In this document: piece after piece, positions 1 to 7,078 of the stretch
Layout of the letters: every line of letters starts with the position of its first letter
Numbering within the stretch: position 1 is the stretch's first letter
Source: UBA724 sp049596815
Lineage (GTDB): Bacteria; Bacteroidota; Bacteroidia; Flavobacteriales; Flavobacteriaceae
Length of the DNA: 14,964 bases
Reading direction: 5' to 3'
NCBI GenBank assembly: GCA_049596815.1
Contig: JBMYLY010000036.1
Location: forward strand, 1-14,964
Notes under the pieces: generated by a model
Databases searched by the model: none
What the model saw: the letters and a program-made list of their open reading frames with translations, nothing else
Told to the model about the DNA's origin: nothing
Position numbers and translations under genes: made by a program

Positions 1-1
1 A

Positions 2-415
2 CTCAAAAGCATTCGTTCCGATACGGGGATTTGGTTTTTGGAGCCCAGACAAGACGACTACAGCTTAAGTCGTGTTAAAAAACTGCTCAAGCAAAAGGTA
101 AAAACAACAAAAGAACAGCTCAAAAGCGTTGAAACCTATATAGCATGTCAGGCCTGTAAAAGGAATTTTATCTTAAACTATTTTGGAGAAAAGACTCGTG
201 ACGATTGTGGGCAATGCAGTTTTTGTGAAAAACCCGTCGGGCAAAATAGAATAAGTCAAGATATTTTGGGATTTTTACAGCACGAACCAGCAACGGCAAC
301 AGCACTTGCCCAACAGTGCAACACGGACACAAACAAACTCAATGCGGCACTGATGAGGCTATTGGATGAAGAAAAAATCATACACCACAACAACAAATAC
401 AGTTTAAAGAAGTGA
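2..415 (+). CDS. recQ: ATP-dependent DNA helicase RecQ, C-terminal part (5' truncated by the window)
   Basis: The reading frame is open from the first bases, so the gene starts upstream of the window. About 137 C-terminal residues are present. They contain the RecQ zinc-binding module: a Cys in an ACKRNFILNYFGE context, then Cys 16 residues later, then Cys-x2-Cys-x2-Cys (CGQCSFC). This is the classical C-x16-C-x2-C-x2-C spacing of RecQ helicases. A short winged-helix-like segment follows (DILGFLQHEPATATALAQQC to KYSLKK), and there is no HRDC domain after it. RecQ unwinds DNA 3' to 5' during recombination and fork repair; the helicase motor itself lies outside the window. The last codons overlap the GTG start of fmt by 4 nt, which suggests translational coupling. 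A TTG at 38-40 is only an internal codon. The family call is secure; which RecQ paralogue this is cannot be decided here. Confidence 0.9.
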   Translation, partial: LKSIRSDTGIWFLEPRQDDYSLSRVKKLLKQKVKTTKEQLKSVETYIACQACKRNFILNYFGEKTRDDCGQCSFCEKPVGQNRISQDILGFLQHEPATATALAQQCNTDTNKLNAALMRLLDEEKIIHHNNKYSLKK

Positions 416-1359
416 AATCACTACGCATCGCATATATGGGCACACCCCACTTTGCCATAGGCCCTTTGGAGGCCTTGACAAAATCAAAGCATGAGGTTGT
501 GGTGGTGGTCACGGCTCCTGACAGAAAAGCGGGTCGGGGAAAAAAATTACAAGCATCGCCCGTAAAAGCTTTTAGTGAAACACACGGATTGCCCGTACTC
601 CAACCCACCAACCTAAAAGACACCGATTTTGTTGCGCAGCTAGAAGCATTTCAACCCGATTTGATAGTAGTGGTTGCTTTCCGTATGCTGCCTGAGGTGG
701 TGTGGGCCTTGCCACCATTTGGCACTTTTAACCTTCATGCGTCTCTCCTACCCCAATACAGAGGGGCTGCACCCATTCACTGGGCGGTTATCAATGGAGA
801 AAAAGAAACTGGTGTGACTACCTTTTTTATTGACCAACAAATAGACACTGGGGCAGTGATTGCGCAAAAAAAGACGGAGATACAAGCCCACGAAACCACA
901 GGCTCACTCAGTGATAGATTGGCATCTCTTGGCAGTGATTTGGTGGTTGAAACTGTCGAGCTCATTGCGTCCGGCCAAGCCACACCCGTTCCTCAGGTTT
1001 TTTCAGACGATTTAAAACCTGCGCCTAAACTCTCCAGAGAAAACACACGTATCGACTGGTCCCAAAATGGCGAAGTGATTGAACGATGGGTAAGAGGGCT
1101 GTGCCCGACCCCTTCGGCTTGGACCCACTTATCTGCAAACGGACAGCATTTGACTTGTAAGATCCACGACGCGGTTTTTGAACCTAAAGTACATCAAGAA
1201 GCCTGCGGTAAAATTTCCGTTGAGAACAAACAAATCTTTGTCTATGTTGAGGGTGGCATACTCAATGTTCTCAACATACAATTGCCCAACAAAAAATCGC
1301 TCACTGCTAAAGAATTGCTCAACGGCTTTGTGTTTTCTGAGAACGCCCGCTTTTCATAG
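412..1359 (+). CDS. fmt: Methionyl-tRNA formyltransferase
   Basis: 315 aa, the usual Fmt length. It transfers a formyl group from 10-formyl-tetrahydrofolate to Met-tRNA(fMet), producing the initiator tRNA. The N-terminal Rossmann-like domain begins MKSLRIAYMGTPHFA, as in other Fmt proteins. The catalytic triad is visible as Asn107 and His109 in FNLHASLLPQYRG and Asp145 in QQIDTGAVI. The C-terminal OB-fold-like tRNA-binding domain spans roughly residues 205-315. The start is GTG and overlaps the recQ stop by 4 nt (GTGA). The only nearby ATG, at codon 9, would remove the first beta strand, so GTG is preferred. The recQ-fmt-yqgE run looks like one transcription unit. Confidence 0.96.
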   Translation: MKSLRIAYMGTPHFAIGPLEALTKSKHEVVVVVTAPDRKAGRGKKLQASPVKAFSETHGLPVLQPTNLKDTDFVAQLEAFQPDLIVVVAFRMLPEVVWALPPFGTFNLHASLLPQYRGAAPIHWAVINGEKETGVTTFFIDQQIDTGAVIAQKKTEIQAHETTGSLSDRLASLGSDLVVETVELIASGQATPVPQVFSDDLKPAPKLSRENTRIDWSQNGEVIERWVRGLCPTPSAWTHLSANGQHLTCKIHDAVFEPKVHQEACGKISVENKQIFVYVEGGILNVLNIQLPNKKSLTAKELLNGFVFSENARFS

Positions 1360-1393
1360 GTCAGAAGTACCAAAAAAACTGTATATTGTAGGG

Positions 1394-1951
1394 ATGGAAA
1401 ACCTCCTTTGTCCCGGCAAACTCTTGGCGGCCGACCCATCGATTATTGGAGATGTGTCATTTACGCGCGCCGTCATTCTATTGGTGGAATATGACAAGGG
1501 CGGAACCATCGGGTTTATTCTCAACAAACCCATATTGTACGACCTCAACACTTTTGTTCCAGAAATAAGCGTGGCTTTTCCCGTCTTTCAAGGAGGCCCT
1601 GTCGAACAAGACCGCCTGTATTTCATCCATAAAAGACCCGACCTAATTCCCAATGCCAAAAAAGTGAGTGGTGGGTTTTATTGGGGCGGAAGTTTTACAG
1701 CTGTAACTGCCAAAATAAATAGTGGGGAGCTAAAACCCAACGATATCAAATTTTTTCTAGGTTACACAGGATGGGGAACAGACCAACTCGAAGAAGAAAT
1801 CTCCAACAAAACTTGGGTGGTTTTTGACCAAACCAACGACAAAGAACTCACTTGCAGTGCAGATGCTTCTTATTGGAAATCAAAAATGAAATCCTTGGGC
1901 GGGGACTACAAGCTATGGGCCAATGCCCCTAGCCATCCGCATTTGAATTAA
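1394..1951 (+). CDS. YqgE/AlgH family protein (DUF179)
   Basis: 185 aa, the family's normal length. Hallmarks are a start in the form ENLLCPGKLLAADP, GFILNKP (residues 40-46), FQGGPV (65-70) and GYTGWGTDQLEEE (about 123-135). The frame stays open upstream to 1178 inside fmt, but those residues resemble nothing and the family begins at this ATG, so 1394 is chosen. The gap to fmt is 34 nt. The biochemical role of YqgE/AlgH proteins is not established. AlgH was named for an effect on alginate regulation in Pseudomonas, which need not apply here. The gene converges on the PLP-enzyme gene with only 2 nt between the two stop codons and no visible terminator. Confidence 0.93.
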   Translation: MENLLCPGKLLAADPSIIGDVSFTRAVILLVEYDKGGTIGFILNKPILYDLNTFVPEISVAFPVFQGGPVEQDRLYFIHKRPDLIPNAKKVSGGFYWGGSFTAVTAKINSGELKPNDIKFFLGYTGWGTDQLEEEISNKTWVVFDQTNDKELTCSADASYWKSKMKSLGGDYKLWANAPSHPHLN

Positions 1952-1953
1952 AT

Positions 1954-2790
1954 CTAGGCAATATGGGTGTTTAACAAATCCAATGCTTTTAGGGCTACTT
2001 GGTTTTGATAGGTTTTTCGGCGATAGCGCACCACGGGACTGATACCCACAATCGTGTTGGTTACCCACAACTCATCTGCACGTTGCAATTCAAAAGGTGT
2101 AATCGTGCGCTCCTCAACCTTTAGTGACAACTTGTCTGAAAGTCTCATTAGCTGTTTTCGCATAATCCCATCCAAACATCCAGAAGTTAGTGGTGGGGTG
2201 TGTAGGGTGTCACCGAAAAGAAGAAAAAGATTGCCATTGAGTGCTTCTGTAACCTCTTTGCGGTCATTGAGCAAAATACAGTTGTCTAACTCTTGACGTT
2301 GGGCAAACACACTGCCCAATACCTGCAAAGCTTTGTTGTTGGACTTTAGGTTGGACAACATACTCGGCTGTACATAATGGTCTTTGTACAAATCCACCAC
2401 ATATTCATTGGCAGGCTGCGGATAGGTTGCTTGCTCCAAGGGCGTAGATTGCATCAAAAAACTTACTTGATGGGTTGTAGGTGTATACCTTCCACCATCA
2501 TTTCGAAATACCGTAAGGCGGATGCGCCATGCGGGTGCAGCAGTAGATTGTCCTTTGATGGTGCGTAAAAATTCTTTCTCAAAAAAATCAGGAGTGTATT
2601 CCAAAGGGATTTCCATGCCAAAAATGCGCATGGAAGCCATCATGCGAAAATAGTGGTCTTCCCAATAGAGAGCCTGTGTGGTTGTGTGTTTGAGCGTTTC
2701 AAAAACGGCATCTCCGTAAAGAAACCCACGATTGTTGGCTGTGAGGGCGGGTGGAGTTTCCGAAAGTAGTGTTCCGTTGAGGTTAATCAT
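1954..2790 (-). CDS. Fold-type IV PLP-dependent aminotransferase/lyase (class IV, IlvE/PabC-like)
   Basis: 278 aa, close to the usual length of class IV enzymes. It begins with a strand and the RGFLYGDAVFETLK motif (residues 21-34). The PLP Schiff-base lysine is predicted as K149 in MLSNLKSNNK. The conserved glutamate region is EVTEALNGNLFLLF (about 179-192), followed by a phosphate-binding turn in TSGCLDGIMR (202-211) and LWVTNTIVGISPV near the C-terminus. The family includes 4-amino-4-deoxychorismate lyase (folate), branched-chain aminotransferase and D-amino-acid aminotransferase. Sequence alone does not separate these here, so no symbol is given. The size and the RGFLYGDAVFET motif lean toward the PabC/D-amino-acid aminotransferase side. 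Its ATG overlaps the stop of the START-like gene by 4 nt (ATGA), so the two are probably co-translated. Confidence 0.88.
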   Translation of the reverse strand: MINLNGTLLSETPPALTANNRGFLYGDAVFETLKHTTTQALYWEDHYFRMMASMRIFGMEIPLEYTPDFFEKEFLRTIKGQSTAAPAWRIRLTVFRNDGGRYTPTTHQVSFLMQSTPLEQATYPQPANEYVVDLYKDHYVQPSMLSNLKSNNKALQVLGSVFAQRQELDNCILLNDRKEVTEALNGNLFLLFGDTLHTPPLTSGCLDGIMRKQLMRLSDKLSLKVEERTITPFELQRADELWVTNTIVGISPVVRYRRKTYQNQVALKALDLLNTHIA

Positions 2791-3173
2791 CGGGAGCCCA
2801 AAACCTGTTTGAGGTCAGAAATTTGGTTGTCCCAAAGAAGTTTGGCGTCCTCTTCCTCATCCTCGTCACAAAAGTCAGTCACAATCAAAGAAACGTCTTT
2901 GGTAATTTCGTCAACTTGGATGCGCATTTCAAAAAAGTAATCATCCTGATCATCCTCATCGTTGAGCCAACGAAATCGGACAAACTCGTTGGTCTTCTTT
3001 TTGAGTAACAAAGCCTCTTCTTCACTGTCATCCCAAAAAAACTGATACTTGTCGGAACGAGAGTTTACATTGTCTGCAAACCATTCGGATAGGCCCGATG
3101 GGGTAAATAAATACTGGTATAGCAACTGAGGAGATGCTTGGACGACAAATTCGAGTTCAAATTGAGTTTTCAC
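2787..3173 (-). CDS. START-like/SRPBCC-fold small protein, flavobacterial type
   Basis: 128 aa. The N-terminal strand (KTQFELEFVVQASPQLLYQYL) followed by SGLSEWFADNV is the pattern of the helix-grip START/SRPBCC fold, as in AHSA1-like proteins. The C-terminal helix is probably WDNQISDLKQVL. The protein is strikingly acidic, with Asp/Glu clusters near residues 71-77 and 102-109. The start is GTG: an in-frame TAA lies five codons upstream, so no earlier start exists. Members of this superfamily bind hydrophobic ligands, but this Bacteroidota subgroup has no established function that I know of. It overlaps the downstream PLP-enzyme gene by 4 nt. Confidence 0.82.
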   Translation of the reverse strand: MKTQFELEFVVQASPQLLYQYLFTPSGLSEWFADNVNSRSDKYQFFWDDSEEEALLLKKKTNEFVRFRWLNDEDDQDDYFFEMRIQVDEITKDVSLIVTDFCDEDEEEDAKLLWDNQISDLKQVLGSR

Positions 3174-3245
3174 GTTGTTGTTTGCTTACGGCTCACAATA
3201 TAAGATGTTTTTTAATGGCACGAAAAAAAACCAATAAATATAGTT

Positions 3246-3276
3246 TTGACAACTGCTTTAATTAGCTCTATATTTG
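3246..3276 (+). promoter_or_regulatory. Bacteroidota-type promoter of the CAU tRNA (and possibly galE)
   Basis: A -33 TTG (3246-3248) is followed after 20 nt by TATATTTG (3269-3276), a complete match to the Bacteroidota -7 consensus TAnnTTTG. The predicted start lies about 7 nt downstream, a few bases before the tRNA 5' end at 3288. No separate good promoter is seen between the tRNA and galE. Confidence 0.75.
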
Positions 3277-3287
3277 CACACTCCTAT

Positions 3288-3361
3288 GGCGAGGTAGCTC
3301 AGCCGGTTAGAGCGTCGGATTCATAACCCGGAGGTCGGGAGTTCAAGTCTCCCCCTCGCTA
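3288..3361 (+). tRNA. tRNA with CAU anticodon, probably elongator tRNA-Met
   Basis: A full cloverleaf can be folded in 74 nt. The acceptor stem GGCGAGG pairs with CCTCGCT, with a G1-U72 wobble, and A73 is the discriminator. The D-stem is GCTC/GAGC and the T-arm is GGGAG-TTCAAGT-CTCCC. The anticodon loop is TTCATAA, with CAT at 3322-3324. CCA is not encoded in full (ACA follows the acceptor stem). The anticodon stem TCGGA/CCCGG contains an A31-C39 mismatch closing the loop and a U27-G43 wobble. The initiator tRNA is disfavoured because it carries a 1-72 mismatch and three consecutive G-C pairs below the loop. Elongator Met is the best guess, but Ile2 (CAU modified to lysidine) cannot be excluded by eye. 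Confidence 0.93.
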
Positions 3362-3377
3362 CAATATTTTTCAACAT

Positions 3378-4391
3378 ATGATTTTGGTAACCGGAGGTTT
3401 GGGTTTTATAGGGGCACACACTGCCACTGCCCTACTCAAAAAGGGATACAAAGTCTTGATTGTGGACGATTTGTCCAACAGCTCATTGGACGTGTTGGAA
3501 GGCATCGAAAAAGCAGCTGGAAAAAAACCACTTTTTGCTGAACTAGATCTTAAAGACAAAATTCAAGTAGGCCAACTTTTTGAAAATCATCAAATCGATG
3601 GCATCATACATTTCGCAGCTTTTAAGGCAGTAGGCGAAAGTGTCCAAAAACCCCTAGAATACTACGAAAACAATACCGTTCCACTTCTCAATCTGTTGCT
3701 TGAGATAAAAAAATCCGAGCGTAAAACCCCTTTTATCTTTAGCTCTTCTTGTACCGTTTACGGAGAAGCCCAAACCCTACCCATCACAGAAGACGAACCC
3801 GTAAAACCGGCGCAGTCTCCCTATGGGAACACCAAGCAAATCGGAGAAGAAATATTGTTTGACGCCACTCAAGCTCTTGCAAACCTACAGGTCATCTCGT
3901 TGAGGTATTTTAATCCAATTGGGGCGCATCCTTCCAACGAAATAGGAGAGCTTCCTTTGGGTACACCTCAAAATTTAGTCCCTTTTATCACCCAGACTGC
4001 AGCAGGCTTGCACAAACAACTGACTGTTTTTGGTAATGACTACCCCACACCCGATGGTACTTGCGTCAGAGACTACATCCATGTGGTCGATCTGGCAAAT
4101 GCGCACATTGCTGCCTTGAAAAGACTTGAAAGCGACTCCAAAACAACAGCCTATGAGGTGTTTAACCTTGGTACAGGAGCAGGAAGCTCGGTATTGGAGG
4201 TTATAAATAGCTTTGAAAAAGTTTCTGGTGTTAAATTGAATTACACCATAGGTCCACGAAGAACCGGCGATGTGGTAGCTGCCTATGCGGATACCCAAAA
4301 AGCCGAAAAGGTACTGGGTTGGAAAGCCGAGCAAACCCTAGACCAAGCCATCGCCTCTGCTTGGGCTTGGGAACAGAAAATCCGATCCTAA
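3378..4391 (+). CDS. galE: UDP-glucose 4-epimerase
   Basis: 337 aa, typical for GalE. It interconverts UDP-glucose and UDP-galactose (or the N-acetyl forms) using tightly bound NAD+, supplying precursors for surface polysaccharides. It is an extended short-chain dehydrogenase: the NAD-binding GGLGFIG is at residues 6-12, the HFAAFKAVGES segment near 78-88, and the catalytic Ser124 (FSSSCTVYG) with Tyr149 and Lys153 (SPYGNTKQ) fall at the same positions as in E. coli GalE. RYFNPIGAHPS and the CVRDYIHVVDLA segment are also classical. The ATG lies 16 nt after the tRNA, with no evident terminator or separate promoter between them, so read-through from the tRNA promoter is plausible. Whether it also accepts GlcNAc substrates cannot be read from the sequence. 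Confidence 0.95.
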   Translation: MILVTGGLGFIGAHTATALLKKGYKVLIVDDLSNSSLDVLEGIEKAAGKKPLFAELDLKDKIQVGQLFENHQIDGIIHFAAFKAVGESVQKPLEYYENNTVPLLNLLLEIKKSERKTPFIFSSSCTVYGEAQTLPITEDEPVKPAQSPYGNTKQIGEEILFDATQALANLQVISLRYFNPIGAHPSNEIGELPLGTPQNLVPFITQTAAGLHKQLTVFGNDYPTPDGTCVRDYIHVVDLANAHIAALKRLESDSKTTAYEVFNLGTGAGSSVLEVINSFEKVSGVKLNYTIGPRRTGDVVAAYADTQKAEKVLGWKAEQTLDQAIASAWAWEQKIRS

Positions 4392-4540
4392 ATCGGAAAA
4401 TTCCTTTTGTTTCTCACATTTCTAAAATCAAAGTGTGTTTTACAGGTGGTTATAAAAAACTCATTTGACAAACATTTTTGTTTTATTTCCTTTTAAATTT
4501 TCGGAAATTATGGTTTAATCCAAATCAAAAAAATTGTGTC

Positions 4541-4846
4541 ATGTCTGAAACCATACATGAGCGGTTGGTGCAAGTCATCAAAAGAGAAAAAATGTCTGTC
4601 GCAGCCTTTGAACGTGCGTTGAATGTAGGCCGAAATTCGATTTCTACTTCTTTGCGAAAAAAAGCTGCTATCACCCATGATGTCATTCAAAAGATAGCCG
4701 AGCACTTTCCGCACTACTCCATTGAATGGTTGATTTTAGGAAAAAAAAGCGAAAAAACCATTGAGATCCAAAGACTGTATGCTGAAGTTTTTCGAATTTT
4801 TGAGGCTTGGAAAGCAGACCGTGACAAAATTTCTTTACAAAAATAA
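4541..4846 (+). CDS. Small Cro/C1-type helix-turn-helix protein (orphan regulator)
   Basis: 101 aa. A Cro/C1-like HTH covers about residues 5-67: MSVAAFERALNVGRNSISTSLRK (helices 2-3, about 18-40), then ITHDVIQKIAEHFPHYSIEWLILGK, the usual C-terminal part of Bacteroidota HTH_XRE domains in which a hydrophobic 'EWLxxGK' ends the fold. Residues 70-101 form a charged, probably helical tail that may dimerise. The frame is open upstream to a TTG at 4478, but ATG 4541 starts right at the domain and is preferred. The gene stands alone between galE and the convergent hisS, 16 nt from the hisS stop. No phage or toxin-antitoxin neighbour is present, so its targets are unknown. Autoregulation would be usual for this family but is not shown. 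Confidence 0.75.
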   Translation: MSETIHERLVQVIKREKMSVAAFERALNVGRNSISTSLRKKAAITHDVIQKIAEHFPHYSIEWLILGKKSEKTIEIQRLYAEVFRIFEAWKADRDKISLQK

Positions 4847-4862
4847 TTTGAGTCAGAAATCT

Positions 4863-6227
4863 CTACGACAACGAAGAAGCATCAAAAGTCTTTAATGAGA
4901 CCGTCTTTTGGGTACCTGAAGTCATCTCTTTTAAAAGACCCGCTCCGTTTTCCAGTTCCTCAGAACCTACCACCAACACATGGGGAATGCCCAGCTTGTC
5001 GGCATAGTTAAACTGTTTTTTGAGACGGGCAGCATCGGGATACACCATTACTTTAAGACCTTCTTGACGCAAGCGACTGACCAATGGCATAAGTTTGGCA
5101 ATAATTGTTGGGTCAAACTGTACTACCATAAGGTCTACAGGTGCTGTCAGGTGTTTGGGGAACAATTGCATTTCTTCCAACACCAAATACAGGCGGTCCA
5201 AACCAAACGAAACCCCCATTCCGCTCATATCTGCCAACCCAAAGGTTCCGGTAAGATTGTCGTACCGACCTCCAGCGGCTATGGTACCGACTTTCACTTG
5301 TTTGGGTGGCGCCATTTCAAAAATAGCACCTGTATAATAGTCCAAGCCTCTGGCCAAGGTCCAATCAAAATCGATTTGTAGGGATGCCAATACTGCGGAT
5401 GAAAACAAAAAACGCATTTCATCAAAAGCCTCTTGGGCATTGCCCTCAGGGTCGAGAAGTTCGGCCAAGCTGTCTATCTTTTGAAGGGGTGACAGGAATG
5501 TGTCTTCAAGAGATCGAAGTTTGTCAACCGCACTAGTAGAAAAACCTTCCTCTTGCAAACTTATCAGCACTTTGTCCCAACCTATCTTATCAAGTTTGTC
5601 CAAAATGATTAAAAAGGGGGCTACTCTATCACTGGCACCAGATTGATCTGCCAAAAGGCTCAATATTTTCCGATGGTTGATTCTTAAAGTACACCCTTTG
5701 AGACCCAAATCTGTAAAAACAGCATCGAAGAGCTGGACAAACTCCCACTCGATCATACGGCTGTCCGAGCCAATCACATCGACATCACACTGGGTAAACT
5801 CTTGAAACCTTCCGTGCTGAGGGCGGTCTGCACGCCACACAGACTGCACTTGGTAGCGCTTAAAGGGAAATTGAATATCGTTTTGGTGTTGGGCCACAAA
5901 GCGCGCCAAAGGCACCGTTAGGTCATAGCGAAGGGCTTTTTCAGCAAGTGAATTGGAAAACTGCGACAGTCGTCCTGCTGAAAAGGCTTCCAAATCGGCT
6001 TTTTTTACTTTTTCACCAGAGTTCAGCACCTTAAACACCAAACGATCCCCTTCCTCACCATACTTACCCAACAATACCTCACGACGCTCCATAGCGGGCG
6101 TCTCTATGGGTAAGAAACCAAATCTTTCAAATTGGTTTTTGATCGTCTGTACAAGGTAGGAACGCTTGGCGACTTCGTGAGGAAGAAAGTCACGCATGCC
6201 CTTGGGTGTGCTTGGTTTTTGCGCCAT
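4863..6227 (-). CDS. hisS: Histidyl-tRNA synthetase
   Basis: 454 aa, matching class II HisRS. It charges tRNA(His) with histidine via an adenylate. Visible elements: the N-terminal PKGMRDFLP segment; motif 2 around residues 123-148 (FKRYQVQSVWRADRP to FQEFTQCDVDVIG); the histidine-specific LARGLDYYTGAIFEM (about 291-305); AAGGRYDNL (317-325); motif 3 GVSFGLDRLYLVLEE (338-352); and the C-terminal anticodon-binding domain from about 362. ATG 6227 is kept because it lies just upstream of the conserved PKGMRDFLP start. A candidate -7 box and the rplI terminator lie directly upstream, so hisS probably has its own promoter. It converges on the HTH gene with a 16 nt gap and no clear terminator. Confidence 0.96.
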   Translation of the reverse strand: MAQKPSTPKGMRDFLPHEVAKRSYLVQTIKNQFERFGFLPIETPAMERREVLLGKYGEEGDRLVFKVLNSGEKVKKADLEAFSAGRLSQFSNSLAEKALRYDLTVPLARFVAQHQNDIQFPFKRYQVQSVWRADRPQHGRFQEFTQCDVDVIGSDSRMIEWEFVQLFDAVFTDLGLKGCTLRINHRKILSLLADQSGASDRVAPFLIILDKLDKIGWDKVLISLQEEGFSTSAVDKLRSLEDTFLSPLQKIDSLAELLDPEGNAQEAFDEMRFLFSSAVLASLQIDFDWTLARGLDYYTGAIFEMAPPKQVKVGTIAAGGRYDNLTGTFGLADMSGMGVSFGLDRLYLVLEEMQLFPKHLTAPVDLMVVQFDPTIIAKLMPLVSRLRQEGLKVMVYPDAARLKKQFNYADKLGIPHVLVVGSEELENGAGLLKEMTSGTQKTVSLKTFDASSLS

Positions 6228-6243
6228 GTGCCTAAATTTAGTG

Positions 6244-6251
6244 CAAATATC
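6244..6251 (-). promoter_or_regulatory. Candidate -7 box of the hisS promoter
   Basis: Read on the minus strand this is GATATTTG, one mismatch from TAnnTTTG, 16 nt before the hisS ATG. No good TTG is seen at the right distance upstream, where the terminator U-tract lies. A perfect 10-nt palindrome, CTAAATTTAG (6232-6241), overlaps the expected transcription start. The call is tentative. Confidence 0.35.
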
Positions 6252-6263
6252 TTGTTTTTACAT

Positions 6264-6289
6264 AAAAAAAAGCCGCATCAGATGCGGCT
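6264..6289 (-). terminator. Intrinsic terminator of the rpsF-rpsR-rplI operon
   Basis: AGCCGCATC (6271-6279) and GATGCGGCT (6281-6289) form a perfect inverted repeat with a one-base centre, which folds as an 8-bp G/C-rich hairpin with a 3-nt loop. On the minus strand it is followed at once by a run of eight T (complement of 6264-6271, the first T belonging to the stem end). It lies 25 nt after the rplI stop codon. On the plus strand the T-run is shorter, and no plus-strand gene ends here. Confidence 0.88.
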
Positions 6290-6314
6290 TTTGTCGTTTG
6301 TAAGAAAAACTTGT

Positions 6315-6770
6315 TTATTCTTCAGCGGCTTTGACAACCTCAAAATCCAAGCTCGCACTCACTTCGCGGTGCAAGCGGATGCTGGCGGTATATTTGCCTA
6401 GACGCTTCACCGTGCTACCTGCCAATTTGATGAACTTTTTGTCCACCTCATGACCGGCATCAGCCAAAGCGGCAGACAGATCGGCTGTGCCTACAGAACC
6501 AAAAAGCTTGTCTCCTGCACCTGCTTTGGCAGCGATTTTCACTTCCAGTGCAGCGAGTTTTTTGGCCAATGCTTGGGCATCGTCAACAATTTTCTTCTCC
6601 TTAAAAGCACGTTGCTTTAGGTTTTCAGTCAATACTTTTTTGGCAGAGGGTGTGGCCAAAATGGCCATGCCCTGAGGGATGAGGTAATTGCGCCCATATC
6701 CGTTCTTGACTTTGACAACATCGTCTTTAAAGCCAAGGTTTTCTACATCTTGTTTTAGTATCAATTCCAT
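6315..6770 (-). CDS. rplI: 50S ribosomal protein L9
   Basis: 151 aa, typical for bL9. The N-terminal domain starts MELILKQDVENLGFKDDVVKVKNGYGRNYLIPQG, containing the glycine-rich L9 signature with the GYGRNYLIP core. A long connecting helix follows (about residues 42-77), then the C-terminal rRNA-binding domain, where GAGDKLFGSVGTADLS (about 84-99) is characteristic. L9 sits at the base of the L1 stalk on 23S rRNA and helps hold reading frame. It is the last gene of the operon, 7 nt after rpsR, and is followed by the intrinsic terminator. Confidence 0.97.
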   Translation of the reverse strand: MELILKQDVENLGFKDDVVKVKNGYGRNYLIPQGMAILATPSAKKVLTENLKQRAFKEKKIVDDAQALAKKLAALEVKIAAKAGAGDKLFGSVGTADLSAALADAGHEVDKKFIKLAGSTVKRLGKYTASIRLHREVSASLDFEVVKAAEE

Positions 6771-6777
6771 AGCGCTC

Positions 6778-7074
6778 TTACTTTAAAAGGTCTCCAACAT
6801 AAGGCATCAACGCTAGGTGACGCGCACGTTTGATCGCTACAGACAGTTTGCGTTGGTACTTTAAAGAAGTTCCGGTAAGTCTGCGAGGTAAAATCTTACC
6901 TTGCTCGTTGACAAACTTCAATAGGTAATCTGCGTCTTTGTAGTCGATATACTTGATACCCGCCTTTTTGAATCGGCAGTACTTTTTGGCGGTCGTGGTA
7001 TCGATGTTCAGGGGGGTCAAATAGCGTACTTCCCCTTGCTTTCCGCCTTTACTTGCTTGTTCTAAAGTGGACAT
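6778..7074 (-). CDS. rpsR: 30S ribosomal protein S18
   Basis: 98 aa. The core GEVRYLTPLNIDTTTAKKYC through CRFKKAGIKYIDYKDADYLLKF to LPRRLTGTSLKYQRKLSVAIKRARHLALMPYV is the conserved bS18 sequence, including the LPRRLTG signature. S18 binds the 30S platform as a heterodimer with S6, whose gene lies 4 nt upstream. The short N-terminal extension (STLEQASKGGK) is usual in this phylum. No ssb or priB lies between rpsF and rpsR, unlike in Firmicutes and enterobacteria. Confidence 0.97.
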   Translation of the reverse strand: MSTLEQASKGGKQGEVRYLTPLNIDTTTAKKYCRFKKAGIKYIDYKDADYLLKFVNEQGKILPRRLTGTSLKYQRKLSVAIKRARHLALMPYVGDLLK

Positions 7075-7078
7075 AATC

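Noticed and set aside
1178..1393. In-frame upstream extension of the yqgE-family gene into fmt (72 extra residues)
   Set aside because: The extension reads through the conserved end of fmt in another frame and resembles no protein. The family start matches ATG 1394.
3975..4334. 119-codon minus-strand ORF opposite galE
   Set aside because: It is antisense to the well-conserved C-terminal half of GalE, with no family features.
4980..5381. 133-codon plus-strand ORF opposite hisS
   Set aside because: It is antisense to the conserved HisRS catalytic and anticodon-binding domains, with no recognisable motif and no promoter of its own.
6271..6290. Terminator hairpin read as a bidirectional terminator
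   Set aside because: On the plus strand only four T follow, and no plus-strand gene ends nearby. The long T-run is on the minus strand, directly after rplI.
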